This document shows positions 22,501 through 32,905 of a DNA stretch of 64,000 nucleotides, in pieces. A model generated the notes under the pieces. It had not been told where the DNA came from, searched no databases, and saw only the letters and a program-made list of their open reading frames with translations. The stretch covers positions 196,627,357 through 196,691,356 of the forward strand of contig NC_073695.1 of NCBI RefSeq assembly GCF_029784165.1. Direction: 5' to 3'. Numbering within the stretch: the first letter of the stretch is position 1; the number at the start of each line of letters is the position of its first letter. The DNA is from Wyeomyia smithii. Lineage: Eukaryota > Arthropoda > Insecta > Diptera > Culicidae. Both the position numbers and the translations under genes were made by a program.

Positions 22501-23342
22501 CGATTTGTGATCCTTGAACTGACACTGGCTCGAGAAATGCATACTACCACAGGACCAACAGGGTGTTTTTGGAGCACTGTCCTGTCTTTCGCCAGATCTG
22601 CCCTTGAATTTTTGCTTAGGGTCGATCCGAACTGCATTTGTTAAAAGTGATGTAGAGGGTACCTTGTTACCGATCAATACAGTGTCCTGCTTGAGGTTGA
22701 TTAAACTTTTGCATTCCTCCACGATTTTCTCAAGCGTAATGTCTTGTGTGTCATTTATTTTGGCAAGTAACCGCATCCGTATATCTGCGTCTTTTGCCGA
22801 CTTTAACCCGCACACGAATATCAGGCAAAGTCCACACATGCTCGGTTCACTTTACAGGAATAGCTGATAAAATCCTCTCGGTCGTCCTTCGTCGTTTGCA
22901 AGCACCGATAACGACGATTGAACGTTGACACCGGTGTGCCGAAAATGATTTTAAGCTTTGCAACTGTCTCAGCAAAATTAAAATCCTTTGACAGTTTTGG
23001 TAGAATGAAGGATGTGTACCTGTCATGTGCAGCGGGATTTAATTTCCGCAGTAACAGACGAACCTTGGCGCTGTCGTCTAATTTCGCCGCATCCTTCTCA
23101 AACAAATCCGCATATCGGGAGAACCAAGCATCGAAAGAACTTCCTTGTTCCAGATCGTAAATGAACTCGGTGATGTTACTCGCAAGTGAATCGAGTACCA
23201 GCTCGTTCCTCGTCGAGTACTGAACAGCCACCTGAATGCTGTTCAACTGTTGCGATAATCTGGTCATCAATTCATGTTGGTTGGATAAAATTTGCCTGAG
23301 CCATTGTTCGCCAGTGGACGGCGTTGATGCTGATTGCGCCAT
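22417..23342 (-). pseudogene. Gag, in two frames, with a zinc knuckle
   Basis: Gag starts at the ATG at 23342 (MAQSASTPSTGEQWLRQ) and includes the capsid-like segment FDAWFSRYADLFEKDAA. It runs to a stop at 22821, and the same protein continues from about 22839 in another frame (LLAKINDTQDITLEKIVEEC). The zinc knuckle CWSCGSMHFSSQC (C-X2-C-X3-H-X4-C) lies near 22560. A further shift follows before the protease. One shift could be a normal gag-pol frameshift; the one inside gag is probably damage. Confidence 0.82.
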
Positions 23343-23404
23343 TTTGTTTCCTGCTCACAACGCTTGCAACTAATTGCAATGATTTTCGCGAAATAAAACA
23401 CTTA

Positions 23405-23431
23405 GCGGACCGTTTTACCTCGTCGCCAATT
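23405..23431 (-). other. Primer-binding site region next to the 5' LTR
   Basis: On the minus strand the sequence after the LTR is aattggcgacgaggtaaaac. The ttggcgacgagg form immediately downstream of a 5' LTR is typical of tRNA-primed gypsy elements. The exact tRNA is not assigned. Confidence 0.6.
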
Positions 23432-23671
23432 TGTTACGAGTCTAATTAATAAGACGAGTGGTTGTAATACTAAAAGCTTAGATTTACATCTGATAAAAGA
23501 ATAACTTCGCGATGGGTTTGCGAGGAACACTTAGTCGACCGGATTGCTTCATATGATTCGCTCTTCTCCTACTCGATGACAATGTTGCCAGTCATTCCGA
23601 TGACGCACTAGTATCTATAGTGACAGGTAGTAGATGTCTCGAATGCCTGTTCATCAGGTCGCATCCCAACA
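23432..23671 (-). repeat. 5' LTR (240 bp)
   Basis: Nearly identical to 18924-19161. It is followed by attat (23672-23676), matching the attat at 18919-18923. Confidence 0.95.
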
Positions 23672-23676
23672 ATTAT

Positions 23677-24368
23677 CCTTTTAAGCACACAAAAATATGA
23701 TTATCTTTTTTAGGGTTAAAAGATAATCATGCTTAAAATTGTCATATGACTTGAATATATTATAAATTATTATAATGAGTGGTCACTGGTCATTACGGCG
23801 TTAACATTAACACATCGATAAATAAAATAACTAGAGCTATAGTAAAAATAGGTTGTCTCCATTCAATTCTACTACAGTAGTAGAATTAAATAGAAACATA
23901 ACTCATTCTTCATATTCAGTTCCATTCTACTAAGACGTTCAATAAGAAATTTATTAGACCTCTTTTGCAACAACCCCAACAAACAATATTATTTTGTCGT
24001 GGTGAACCCAGCTTTAGTTCAACTGAAATTCGCTTATCAAATTCAAAAATCAATCCCGTAACAAATCAACACAATTGATTGTTGGGACGTAGTGCCATTT
24101 AACAACCCCCGCCACCTTTTTCCACATTGTTTTTGGAGTTCTACGTCATCATTGTTGACCAACAAAAGCCCTTAAACATGAGATTCAAACCATCTGCCGT
24201 ATCTATGGGCCCGTTATTCGCGTTGAAAGAGATTTCGAAGGCTGTTCGCACCTACGTGAACTCTCATATGCAATTGTCAAAGTGTGCGTGATGACAAAAG
24301 CAAAAATATTTCCTTCCTTCTTTTTCGCATGCAAAAACCAAACAAATATCAGCAACACCGTCAACGCG
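23677..24368. other. Intergenic, no gene recognised
   Basis: AT-rich sequence between the LTR element and the SINE. A local direct/inverted repeat is visible near 23860-23890 (attctactacagtagtagaat is a perfect palindrome). Confidence 0.5.
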
Positions 24369-24658
24369 AATTACGGAAGATAACAACAATATCGCACGCT
24401 AGCCTGGGGGGCTAATGCGGTCTCGATCAACTAGATTAGTTGAGAGAATACGTTATCGATATTGTTTTCGGCACATTTTGCATGTTGTAGGATAAGTACA
24501 ACGATACACCGTGCCCCAGTGCTGAGTCGAGAAAATTTTCAGCTCGAAAAGACCCTCGAATTGATCGGGAATCGAACCCGATATCACAACCGTGTGGGAG
24601 AGCTAGCCGACCGACATCGCTAACCACAGAACCACGGGGACCACAATTACGGAAGATA
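24369..24658 (-). mobile_element. tRNA-derived SINE (Feilai-like) with 14-bp target-site duplications
   Basis: The insertion at 24383-24644 is flanked by aattacggaagata (24369-24382 and 24645-24658). On the minus strand it starts ggtccccgtggttctgtggt, containing a box-A-like tgtggttagcgatgtcgg and a canonical box B gggttcgattccc, the internal RNA polymerase III promoter of tRNA genes. A tRNA-unrelated body follows. Such SINEs are mobilised by a partner non-LTR element. Similarity to the mosquito Feilai family is from memory and not verified by alignment. Confidence 0.88.
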
Positions 24659-24890
24659 GTAATACTAAAATTGGTCAAGCGAGTAGCTCGTCGCTCGCAT
24701 AAGGCCCCACCCTACATTGGTTTTGTTCGAGTTGCTGACGGTATAAACAATAAATGAAGCAACTAATTTCATCTTTCCCTACCAAATTCTACAGAAACGA
24801 CCGAACAACAAACATCTCACTATTGTTATTGTTCCCCCGAAAAAGATGAACAAAGGACACATTTGGAGTAATATTTCTATGGGTATACGA

Positions 24891-24896
24891 TTTATT
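24891..24896 (-). terminator. Candidate polyadenylation signal of SYF2
   Basis: AATAAA on the minus strand (tttatt on the plus strand), 87 bp after the SYF2 stop codon. Confidence 0.5.
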
Positions 24897-24982
24897 TTTC
24901 AGATACATACATATTTTTTACATTATATTAAAAAGCATGAAAACCTAATGACAGGAATATAAAAGATGATTCGAAGTAATTT

Positions 24983-25696
24983 TTAAATCGCGGTACCACG
25001 TTCCAAATTTTGCTTAATTTCCGCCGTATGTTCTCCATAAAATCGTTCGAGCTTCTTGTTAAATCGTGCGTTCTTCTCGTTGATATAATCGATATCGGCA
25101 TCATCGTTGTGAGTTCTCCTACGAGAGAACTTCTTCCTTTTATCGATCTGCTGTTCCAAATCTTTTACCATCTTATCGACCGCGTTTGGCGAGTCTTTGT
25201 GTAAGCCTTGTAAAACCACGTTTGGTCCCCCGTAGAATGCGTCACCATACTTTTGTTTTTGTTCTTCGTACCTAACTAAATCTCTTGGTTCCATAGTTTT
25301 AATCAATCGATTATACTGTCGGGCCGTTTGAGCTTCGTAATCTGAAAATCCTGGGTCGGCATTCTTTTTCTTTGCTTTTAACTTATCAAATCGATCAGCT
25401 TCCGCGGCCGAGACTTTCATCAACTTAACACGGTTGTAATCAAGTCCTTTAGCTTCAGCATCCGCCTTCGCTTTGCTGTCCTCGATTAGCCAATCTGCTT
25501 GCCGTTTACGAGCTTCCCAGTTGGTAGGCAGTTTTTTGCGTTCGTCCTCTGCTACGACTTCTTGATGGTTGGAATTACGTGCTTCATTTCGCTGCATGTG
25601 AAGCTTACGTAGCCTTTCCATGCGTTCAGCGTGTTTTTCTGCAGCTGTTTTATTAGGTGCAGCAACCGACACTGATGTACTACTGGATGGTTCCAT
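24983..25696 (-). CDS. SYF2: Pre-mRNA-splicing factor SYF2
   Basis: A component of the NineTeen-complex-associated part of the catalytic spliceosome, nuclear. One coding exon of 237 codons from the ATG at 25696. Family length is about 240 residues, so the gene looks complete and undamaged. Diagnostic segments are RLRKLHMQRNEARNSNHQEV near the N-terminus, KLPTNWEARKRQADWLIED, GFSDYEAQTARQYNRL and RYEEQKQKYGDAFYGG. The strongly conserved C-terminus has RRRTHNDDADIDYINEKN and FNKKLERFYGEHTAEIK, ending LERGTAI. The protein is highly charged and probably largely helical. A 95-bp leader intron is likely just upstream (25701-25795). Function is from family knowledge. Confidence 0.96.
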   Translation of the reverse strand: MEPSSSTSVSVAAPNKTAAEKHAERMERLRKLHMQRNEARNSNHQEVVAEDERKKLPTNWEARKRQADWLIEDSKAKADAEAKGLDYNRVKLMKVSAAEADRFDKLKAKKKNADPGFSDYEAQTARQYNRLIKTMEPRDLVRYEEQKQKYGDAFYGGPNVVLQGLHKDSPNAVDKMVKDLEQQIDKRKKFSRRRTHNDDADIDYINEKNARFNKKLERFYGEHTAEIKQNLERGTAI

Positions 25697-25700
25697 AATT

Positions 25701-25795
25701 CTTATAAAAAGAACAATTATATTTTAATGTAGGTTTTCAAATCGTGAAAATCGCAAACTTGCTCAAACGAAAACAACAACAAAGGATTTACTCAC
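25701..25795 (-). other. Candidate 5' leader intron of SYF2 with an upstream ATG at the donor
   Basis: On the minus strand ATATG is followed by GTGAGT (25795-25790), and the segment ends in a pyrimidine-rich ttctttttataag at 25701. This would leave an ATG exactly at the exon end. After splicing it opens a short frame overlapping the real start (ATG-AATTATGG), out of frame with SYF2, which could lower translation. Confidence 0.45.
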
Positions 25796-25799
25796 CATA

Positions 25800-26703
25800 T
25801 TTATTCACCAATGTCACTTTAACAAAACTCTGAACGTACTCTATACTGTACAGGGCTGCAACTAATGTTGGCAACAGGGCTGCCACAAATAATTCTGTTC
25901 ATTTGGCTTGAACAATTTAATCAGTGCACAGAGGTACGAGAGCTAAAAGTCGTGATCTTTTTTATTTACTCTTTAAATATTGGTTATATCGACATAATAT
26001 TTCCAGAAGTTGTTAGTATATTTTGATGTAGTAATTTGTTCTGTCTTTAACAATATAGTTACGTATTTCAATGATATACAAATACATGCTGAATTACGAA
26101 ATTCTCTCAGCTTTCCAACGAAACTAACAAAATTGAGCTGGCTATCATACACACTTAATCAGATAATAAATGTTCGTTAATTATTATTACAATTTCGATC
26201 GGTAAGTTTGAGAAAATACAGAGTAGTTTGTAAAATTGATATAACTTTACATATTTTCTGTATTCAGCAAATGATTTTACTGAATATTGCTATATTTTCT
26301 ACTGAACTGTTCGGTAAATTAAACTTTTACCGAATATTGGTAAAAAACTACTGGACCAACTATAGAGCTGTCAATTTTTTTCTATAGACCTTTTTACGCA
26401 CGAATGTGTTAGTGCCACTAGTTGGGGAAAATATTTTTAAATAGCTGTTTTGTCTGCAATGTTATTTTTTTAGCAGCTGGACAAAAATTCAGTTGAACAC
26501 TCATTAGATGTTTTAAACTTGTTTCTGAATAAATTTTCTCATTCGTGATCAGAATTCGGAAGAAGGCGCTAAATATAATCGACCAAAAATGGTGGAAAAG
26601 TGATAAAAGTCGAAGCAACGAAATGCGATGATTTACAGGTTGGAAGAAACAAAAGCAACTATACACGGGTTTACACGTTTACTAGTGTGCGTAGGTGAAA
26701 AGT
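25800..26703. other. Intergenic, no gene recognised
   Basis: AT-rich sequence. Repeated accgaatattggtaaaa-like motifs near 26310-26345 and ttcggtaaa fragments near 27480-27640 suggest a decayed interspersed repeat. Confidence 0.4.
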
Positions 26704-26708
26704 CACTT

Positions 26709-26981
26709 AGGCGACATCCATAAATTACGTAACGCAAAAAAGCCAATTTTTGGACCCCCACCCCCCATATGTAACGAAACGTAACGCCAGCACCTACCCC
26801 TCCATTAAAATTACGTAACGCTTAGAAGGATTTGCTTGATAAAAATGCTCGTTTTTGGAGAGTCTCCAGAGATTTTTTGTTACGTAACGCTGAACTCACC
26901 TCCCCTCCCCCCTGTGTCACAAATCGTAACGCTTAGGGATACCCCCCTCCCCCCTATGAGTGTTACGTAATTTATGGATGC
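26709..26981. mobile_element. MITE with ccataaattacgtaac inverted ends
   Basis: catccataaattacgtaac near 26715-26733 is inverted at 26961-26980 (gttacgtaatttatggatg). The interior is C-rich and carries several further gtaacg/cgttac motifs. The flanking cactt at 26704-26708 and 26982-26986 may be the target-site duplication. Non-coding, about 270 bp. Confidence 0.75.
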
Positions 26982-26986
26982 CACTT

Positions 26987-27688
26987 TATCTCTATTCGTT
27001 GTTCTTGTTCTGATTGTCAAGTCACATTCTCGGTTCCGTTTTAACATTGAAGTTCCTACGAAAAAAAGGAGGACTTTCTCCAACAACTTCAGCTAAAAGA
27101 TGATCGCATAGTACAAATTTTTCGTAAGTATATAATAATAAAATTTGTAAATACTTTAGGCATCAAACCATCACATAATTTGCCTCTACTTCCGAGCATC
27201 TGTTGTATACTACGTAAATAGTTTACACCGCCTAGTTGATGGACACATCCGGAAGATCTTCGGCTTTGAAACTAAGAGCACAACTGGCATGAAGGTTAAT
27301 TGATTTTCACCCTCACAAATTCGGTGCGGCGAGCGTCGATTTTGAATTTTTTTTTTGGTTTTTTATAGATAAAATTTTTAATAATATTTGAATAAAAATA
27401 TTTTTTTATCAAAACAATATTACATCATATTTCTGGTTTACTTAAATAATTAAAAGTGAACAAATAACAAACATCACAGATCATTCGGTATTGTCTCACA
27501 CAACTTACAGATTTGATCGGTGGTTTTGGCAACTAATTGCATTTGCCGTTTTCACAAATTAGGTCGGTAATAATGACAGAAAGCAACAAAAATTTGATTA
27601 CTGATCGATCGGTAGTAATTTGTACTACCGAACGTTTTACCGAGCGCTCAGCCCTCAGCTGTTGAAAAGTCGGTGAAAAAAATCACAG
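26987..27688. other. Intergenic, no gene recognised
   Basis: AT-rich. A partly inverted pair around gatcggtggttttgg and tactgatcgatcggta (27510-27620) hints at a decayed repeat. Confidence 0.35.
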
Positions 27689-28500
27689 GAGGGTTGTGTG
27701 CAAAGCCACGACCGCAAGGATGAAGTAGAATACTTTTACAAGAAAAAAAACCCGACTGCTTGAGTGTCAGTCATTATTTAATTTGTTGTTCAATCCAATA
27801 TCGGATCACATCTTGGCGTTATCACTGACAGTGCGAAAAAAGTATTCCTTGTGATAAAATAAACAGTGAAAAGCTGATTTAACACTCAAAAGTAGACGGG
27901 TCATGTGTTGTCAAAATGAGTCAACTTTTTATTGAATGCATTTACTAGTGCCCGCTATCGCACAGAGACTGCATTTCACTAAAGTGCCTCACTGCATCAG
28001 CTGCTATCGATGCTAAACCCGCTGCAACTGCTACGCTATCCGTAGCCATGCCAATGTTTTGGCTGCTATACGCTGCATCAGCTGGCCCAGCTGCTATCAA
28101 TGCTGAGATCTGCTGCAACTAGTGCACTATCCATTGCTATGCCACAGCTGTGGCCGCTATCCGCCTGGTACTGCACTGCTACGGCTGCTGCTAAGGGAAG
28201 ACTGCTGTTGTCGCTGTCTAGAACTATAATGAGCGGCTTCGATTGATTGATTGATTTCTTTTGATGGGACTTTAACCCCAAACGCTCTTTCGTCCCGTGA
28301 GCGGCTTCGACTGAAACAAGCTATTATATAGATATGAAAAAGGTATCGATAGTAGTAGGAAATCATCGATAACTATCGATAGCCATTTCAGTCGATAATT
28401 CTCATCCTTATACAGACAAATAGCAAATTTAAAATGGCAAGGTCTATGATTCCGTCGAACGTGCTTGGGAAGCAATCTCATTAACGACTAATCAGATCAG
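27689..28500 (-). repeat. Promoter-bearing repeat unit A
   Basis: The outer end is ttgtgtgcaaagccacgacc and gaagtagaatactttta. The same end occurs inverted at about 40745-40790. Reading on the minus strand, a promoter-like block has two perfect DREF-type sites TATCGATA (28344-28351 and 28374-28381), then a TATATAA-like box near 28325 and an initiator-like segment. The transcribed-side block is rich in imperfect gcagcggat/gcggcca repeats. No reading frame of note. Related to units B and C. Confidence 0.7.
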
Positions 28501-29546
28501 TCAAAATTCGCGCTTCAACGAGATTGACCATTCTCAATAATATAGTTGCTTGTCATGATTTGGACTCGATAATGAAAGCTTTTCGGATGTTGTGCTCATG
28601 ACTGAAGGAAAAGCTAATTCAGTACGTTCTGAGACACGGAGATGAAGCCAAATATATATCTGTTCCAAATTTCTTGAAAGTGTAAATTGATTTAAGAGAA
28701 AATATTAACTCTTCAATTAGGTTTTATTTCATCCTGAAAGGGACAATTTGTTGTTTAATTTAATGTCTGATAAGATGCCGATCACATCTTTGCGTTATCA
28801 CTGGCAGTGCGAATAAAGTAGTCCTTGGGGGGAAAATAAACACTGAAAAGCTTTCTAGAACGTTCTTTTCGTTGGATGCATTTGCTAGTGTGCCTGCTAT
28901 CGCTCAGAGACAGCATTTCACTAAAATGCCACACTGCATCAGATGGCCCTGCTTATATTGATACTGAGACCAACGTCAACCGCTACGCTATCCCCGTTGC
29001 CACAGTAGTGGACGCTTCCGTTGCCTTTGGTATCCGCTGCCCTGCATCACCTGGTCCTGCTATCGATGCTGAGACGCGCTCCGTTATCCATTGCCATACC
29101 ACAGCTTTGGCCGTTATCCGCTGCACTGCTACTGCTGCTGTATCCACTGCTACTGCTAAGGGAGGACTTCTGTTGCGGTCTAGAATTATAATGAGCGGCT
29201 TCGGGTGAAAAAGGCTCTTATATAGGCCAAATTGCACATTTCAAATGGCAAGGTTTATGATTCTGTCGACCGTGCTTGGGAAGCAATCATATAACGACCA
29301 ATCAGAGGTCGAATTTTTCGTTTTGACAAGTACAATAGTTTGAATAATAAAGTTACAATTATCTGCATTTGGGAAGAATCTTAGAAGATTTACCTATCTA
29401 TTGCTGCAAAAACGAAGGAAATCCATCGAATACTAACCGATATATTACCATTTGAAATTGGACATATTTTTCACTTTTTTCGGTTTTAGATTTTCATTTT
29501 ACATCCCTATGTAGCCGAACTTCCTGAGAGAAGTATTCTACTTCAA
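28501..29546 (-). repeat. Promoter-bearing repeat unit B, tandem with A
   Basis: It repeats the unit A order about 975 bp downstream: atcacatctttgcgttatcactg at 28784 corresponds to 27809. It has the repeat-rich block, the TATA box (ggcctatataagagcc on the minus strand, near 29220) and the CCAAT-type cgacctctgattggtcg inverse. The DRE cluster present in A and C is absent. It ends in gagaagtattctacttc near 29530-29546. Confidence 0.7.
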
Positions 29547-31050
29547 AAGCATTTTGCGGTTCAAAATCGGTTGCTAATTACAACCTTTGAGCTGCCTTAA
29601 CATTGGGGGAATTAATATACACGGACAACATGCACTGTGGAAGCTATTTCACATTCAGTAAATTAGACGGGTGCGACAAATTTAAATTGCTAGGATGCAA
29701 CACAGAATGCTTGCTTGCGTCGACAAAAATTATTAATTTTCAATGACTTGTTTATTTGCCTTAAAAAAGGTATTTTGATGTTCAAAATTGGATTTCCTGA
29801 TGGCAATCTTCATGCTGCCCCAACACGGGGGAATAATGGCAGTCTGGCGACACACGCTGAGAAGAACCGCGCTGCACCTGAGACGTGATGACCAACCACA
29901 GGGCAAGTGATTTGTTTAATTTGAGGGCAACCACAGGCGCAACCCGCTGCTATGGTCTGTTACTGCTGAGTGCCGATATCTGCTTCTACTGCTGTCAACG
30001 TTGTGGACGGTCCGGTCCATCCAGCTCACCTTCCGACTAATGAATGTAGCTAGTTTTCCCAGAAACACTCTTTTATAGCCGAAGGGTGCTACGTAATAGG
30101 CCACGCCTTTCAGTTCAGGTTTACCATTTCCTTATGTTCTTTAGACGAATTATTCCACAACTCGCATTTAATTTTTGTATCCAGTGAATAAACACCGATG
30201 GTGCTCTCACACACGCAACGGTTTCAACCCGTATCTTATTACGGTTTGTAACATCAAGCGATTTCGTTTGCTCGCTGTTGCGTGTTGCATCATGTTGCAA
30301 CTTGGCAGCTGGGAGACGACGAAATTCTGTTAATGCTGATTGATTGAATCGACTTCATATTAGCTCTGCATAGTCGAACTAACTGCTTTTGTGAATGCGT
30401 TCTAACAGGGCAGTTTATTATTCAAAGTCGGTTTTCTGATCGCAGCCTTTGCGCAGCCCCTACCGTGGGGGGTTTACTAAATAAAGTAAAAATTAAACAA
30501 CTACAACAGAATTTGATTGCATTCCGCACAGAATGTCTGCTTGTGTTGATGCCAGAAAATTATTAACCTTTAATTACTTGTTTATTTGCCTTGAAAAAGG
30601 CATTTTGCTGTTCAAAATCGGTTGCTGATCGCAACCTTTGTGCTGCCCTAGCCGTGAGGGAAATAAGATACACGGACAACATGCACTGTGGAAGCTATTT
30701 CACATACAGTAAATTAGACGGGTGCGACAAATTTAAATTGCTAGGATCCAACACAATCTTGCTTGCGTTGTCAAAAATTATTAACTTTTTTGTTTATTTG
30801 CCTTGAAAAACTTGATTTAACTATTTTCAATAGCACAATAGTGTGAATAATGAAATTACAATTATTTTCTTTTGGGAAGAATCTTAGAAGATTTTGCAAT
30901 CTATTGCTGCAAGAACGAAGGAAATCCATCAGATACTAACCGAGCATTTGAAATTGGACATATTTTTCACTTTTTCGGTTTTTGATTTTCATTTCACATC
31001 CCTATGTAGCCGAACTTCCTGAGAGAAGTATTCTACTTCAAAAGAACGAA
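29547..31050. repeat. Mosaic of short related repeats, including a second promoter-like block
   Basis: A segment of the type ttcaaaatcggttgctgatcgcaacc...gccgtg-ggg occurs four times (about 29565, 29780, 30420 and 30615); its ggttgc/gcaacc ends can form a hairpin. Another TATA-type promoter-like stretch is on the minus strand at about 30060-30110 (cggctataaaagagtg then cattcattagtcgg). The 30820-31045 part repeats the unit-B end with gagaagtattctacttc. No gene recognised. Confidence 0.55.
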
Positions 31051-31569
31051 AACCAAAACAAACGCCATGTTGCCGAATATGTTGGTTACACGATGTTTGA
31101 CAGATAGATCCCCCCTGCTTCAAATAGAGAACACAATAAAAAATATTTGGCAAAACACTTAATTCCTGTTGAAAAATCAAGAGGAAAATTGCCTGTTTAC
31201 TAAGAAAACTTGATTTCACGAACAACTAATGGACAACATAATAATAAAAAGAGATACCTTCACTGTATATTCGACTATTGCGTGCATTGCGTGAGATTTC
31301 CATATTTGGTATATCTTTTTTCAGATTTTACGCATATTTTCAGCCACTGTCGGTAAGTTTCAGCTTAATAATCTTAACAAAAGTAACAGTTTTTACCGGT
31401 TCCAACCACTCGATAACCGCAATCTGGCTCCTGGAACGTGAGTAAATCCACGGAAGAACTGCGACTTTTGACGTAGAGCTACGTTTTACTTTAGCATACC
31501 ACACAGGGATGCAAACTGAAAAACTGGGACGAAATTTGTCCCTTTTCAAATGCTTATAGGTCGGTTGGT

Positions 31570-31722
31570 TTTCAACCGATTTTTTTCATTCTTGCAGCAA
31601 TCGATTGGAAAATTATACACGCATCTCCCAAATGCAGAAAGATGTTGTTTGAGTCTACGAACTATTGCACTATTGAAAATTGTCAAGCCTTGTTGAAATT
31701 AAAATAACGTCCTCTGATTGGT
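31570..31722 (+). repeat. Partial copy of the promoter-bearing unit, plus orientation
   Basis: Shares cattcttgcagcaatcgattgg and cctctgattggtcg (CCAAT box) with unit C. It breaks off where a tgtgtatgatatgg minisatellite starts. Confidence 0.6.
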
Positions 31723-31727
31723 CGCTT

Positions 31728-31916
31728 GCTTGCTGTGTGTGTATGATATGGTATGATGTGTGTATTATATGGTGTAATGTGTGTATGTGTGTATGATATA
31801 GTATGATGTGTGTATGGTATGATGATATGGTATGATGTGTGTGTATGGTATGGTATAATGTGTGTGTGTCTATAATATGGTATGGTTTGTGTGTGTGTGT
31901 GCTGTGTATGGTTTTT
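31728..31916. repeat. Minisatellite (tgtgtatgatatggtatga-type)
   Basis: About 190 bp of degenerate repeats of gtgtgtatgatatggtatgat. The open frame across it (His/Thr-rich) is an artefact. Confidence 0.9.
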
Positions 31917-31990
31917 AACTCGGCACGTTCTGCTAACTGCTGAATCCGGTTCACGAAATTCACAACCCTTTATTAGTAGACATTATAACT

Positions 31991-32097
31991 CATTACCCAA
32001 GTAAAAATATTGGTTTTATCAAAGTTTCATAGCGCTCAATACAGCCAAAAAAGTGCTATGAAACTTTGATAAAACCAGTTGTGTTACTAGGGTAATG
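31991..32097. repeat. Perfect hairpin repeat (22-bp arms)
   Basis: ggttttatcaaagtttcata+gc at 32012-32033 and its exact inverse at 32055-32076 are separated by 21 bp. The outer ends cattaccc/gggtaatg extend the symmetry over about 107 bp. It is probably a small foldback element. A transcript could form a stable stem-loop. Confidence 0.85.
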
Positions 32098-32905
32098 AAA
32101 CACTCAATGCATTTGTTAATAGTGTACGTAGTTCTACGTCATTTATGTGGTCGTGTCTTGGATACAACCTCCTACTTTTTCCGAAAAGGTAAAAAAATCA
32201 AAAGAAATGATGCCTGATTCACTGAAATTTATGTCAAAATCACAATAATTATTATGGCAACACACAGTGCTGAACTGAAAAGTTTATCGAAAATCCAGGT
32301 TTTATTGCAAAGCACAATATATTTGCCTATTTCTGAAATTTGTTAATATTGCGTGGTGACTTTTTATTAGTTTACGCCACATTTTACTTCGCTGGTTTCC
32401 GTTCGCAACTTTTTTCAAGCAAGACTTTCTTGCCAATTGCAGTCCCGTTTGTTTCCATCACTTTGCGCGCGATTCGATGCAGCACGCACACTAGCGCACA
32501 TGTAAAAACAAAAATACGAAGCTCGACCTTTTCGTTCGTGTTTCATTTCTTTTTGTTCGTTTTCTCATTCAACCCGATGGAAGGTAACCGTGTAGCCAAA
32601 CGGAGAATCTGCGCAAGTTGAGTCGTGCCGTAGTCGTCGTTTGTATTGAATGTGTACGCGAGTGGATCATGCCTCATGCGTCCAAAGCTGTAGAGTGCGT
32701 GGTTTAAAAAAGATTAAATGGATGCCATCAGCCAGCAGAAAGGCGTCTTTTGCAAACAGTGTTTGTGGATTTGATAGTTTTGCAATGTTAGTGATATGTA
32801 AATTCAGTGCCAGTGAATAAGAAGTAATATATTCTTTTGGCTGCGAAAATTGTTTTTCGTAATACATATTGCACAAAACGAATTGTTATAAAACACGAAT
32901 TAAAA

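Larger units (their letters stand above)
18919..23676 (-). mobile_element. Ty3/gypsy LTR retrotransposon, near full length, probably Mag lineage
   Basis: The element has two LTRs (18924-19161 and 23432-23671), TG..CA ends, a 5-bp target-site duplication attat on both sides, and gag, protease, RT, RNase H and integrase on the minus strand. There is no room for an env gene between integrase and the 3' LTR. The LTRs differ by about two substitutions and one 2-bp indel, so insertion is recent in evolutionary terms. Even so, the coding part shows at least two or three frame shifts. The protease-to-RT layout (DSGSDITII, ADFSTGLNNAL, LPLPEDIFARM, YLDDIL) resembles Mag-type gypsy elements. Confidence 0.95.

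Noticed and set aside
18919..23676. Endogenous retrovirus with an envelope gene
   Set aside because: The integrase frame reaches the polypurine tract and 3' LTR. There is no space for an env gene, so it is an LTR retrotransposon.
24590..24644. tRNA gene on the minus strand
   Set aside because: Boxes A and B are present, but the arms do not form a proper tRNA and the unit has target-site duplications and a longer body, so it is a SINE.
27900..28500. Histone gene cluster
   Set aside because: CCAAT, TATA and DRE motifs and tandem layout suggested histone genes, but no histone reading frame and no 3' stem-loop of histone type was found.
31728..31916. CRISPR-like direct repeats
   Set aside because: Repeats are degenerate and contiguous without unique spacers, and the DNA is eukaryotic.
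31670..31963. His/Thr-rich minus-strand protein
   Set aside because: It is the translation of the tgtgtatgatatgg minisatellite.
32340..32621. 93-codon forward frame upstream of ZNF367
   Set aside because: Phe-rich without recognised motif; more likely leader or promoter sequence.
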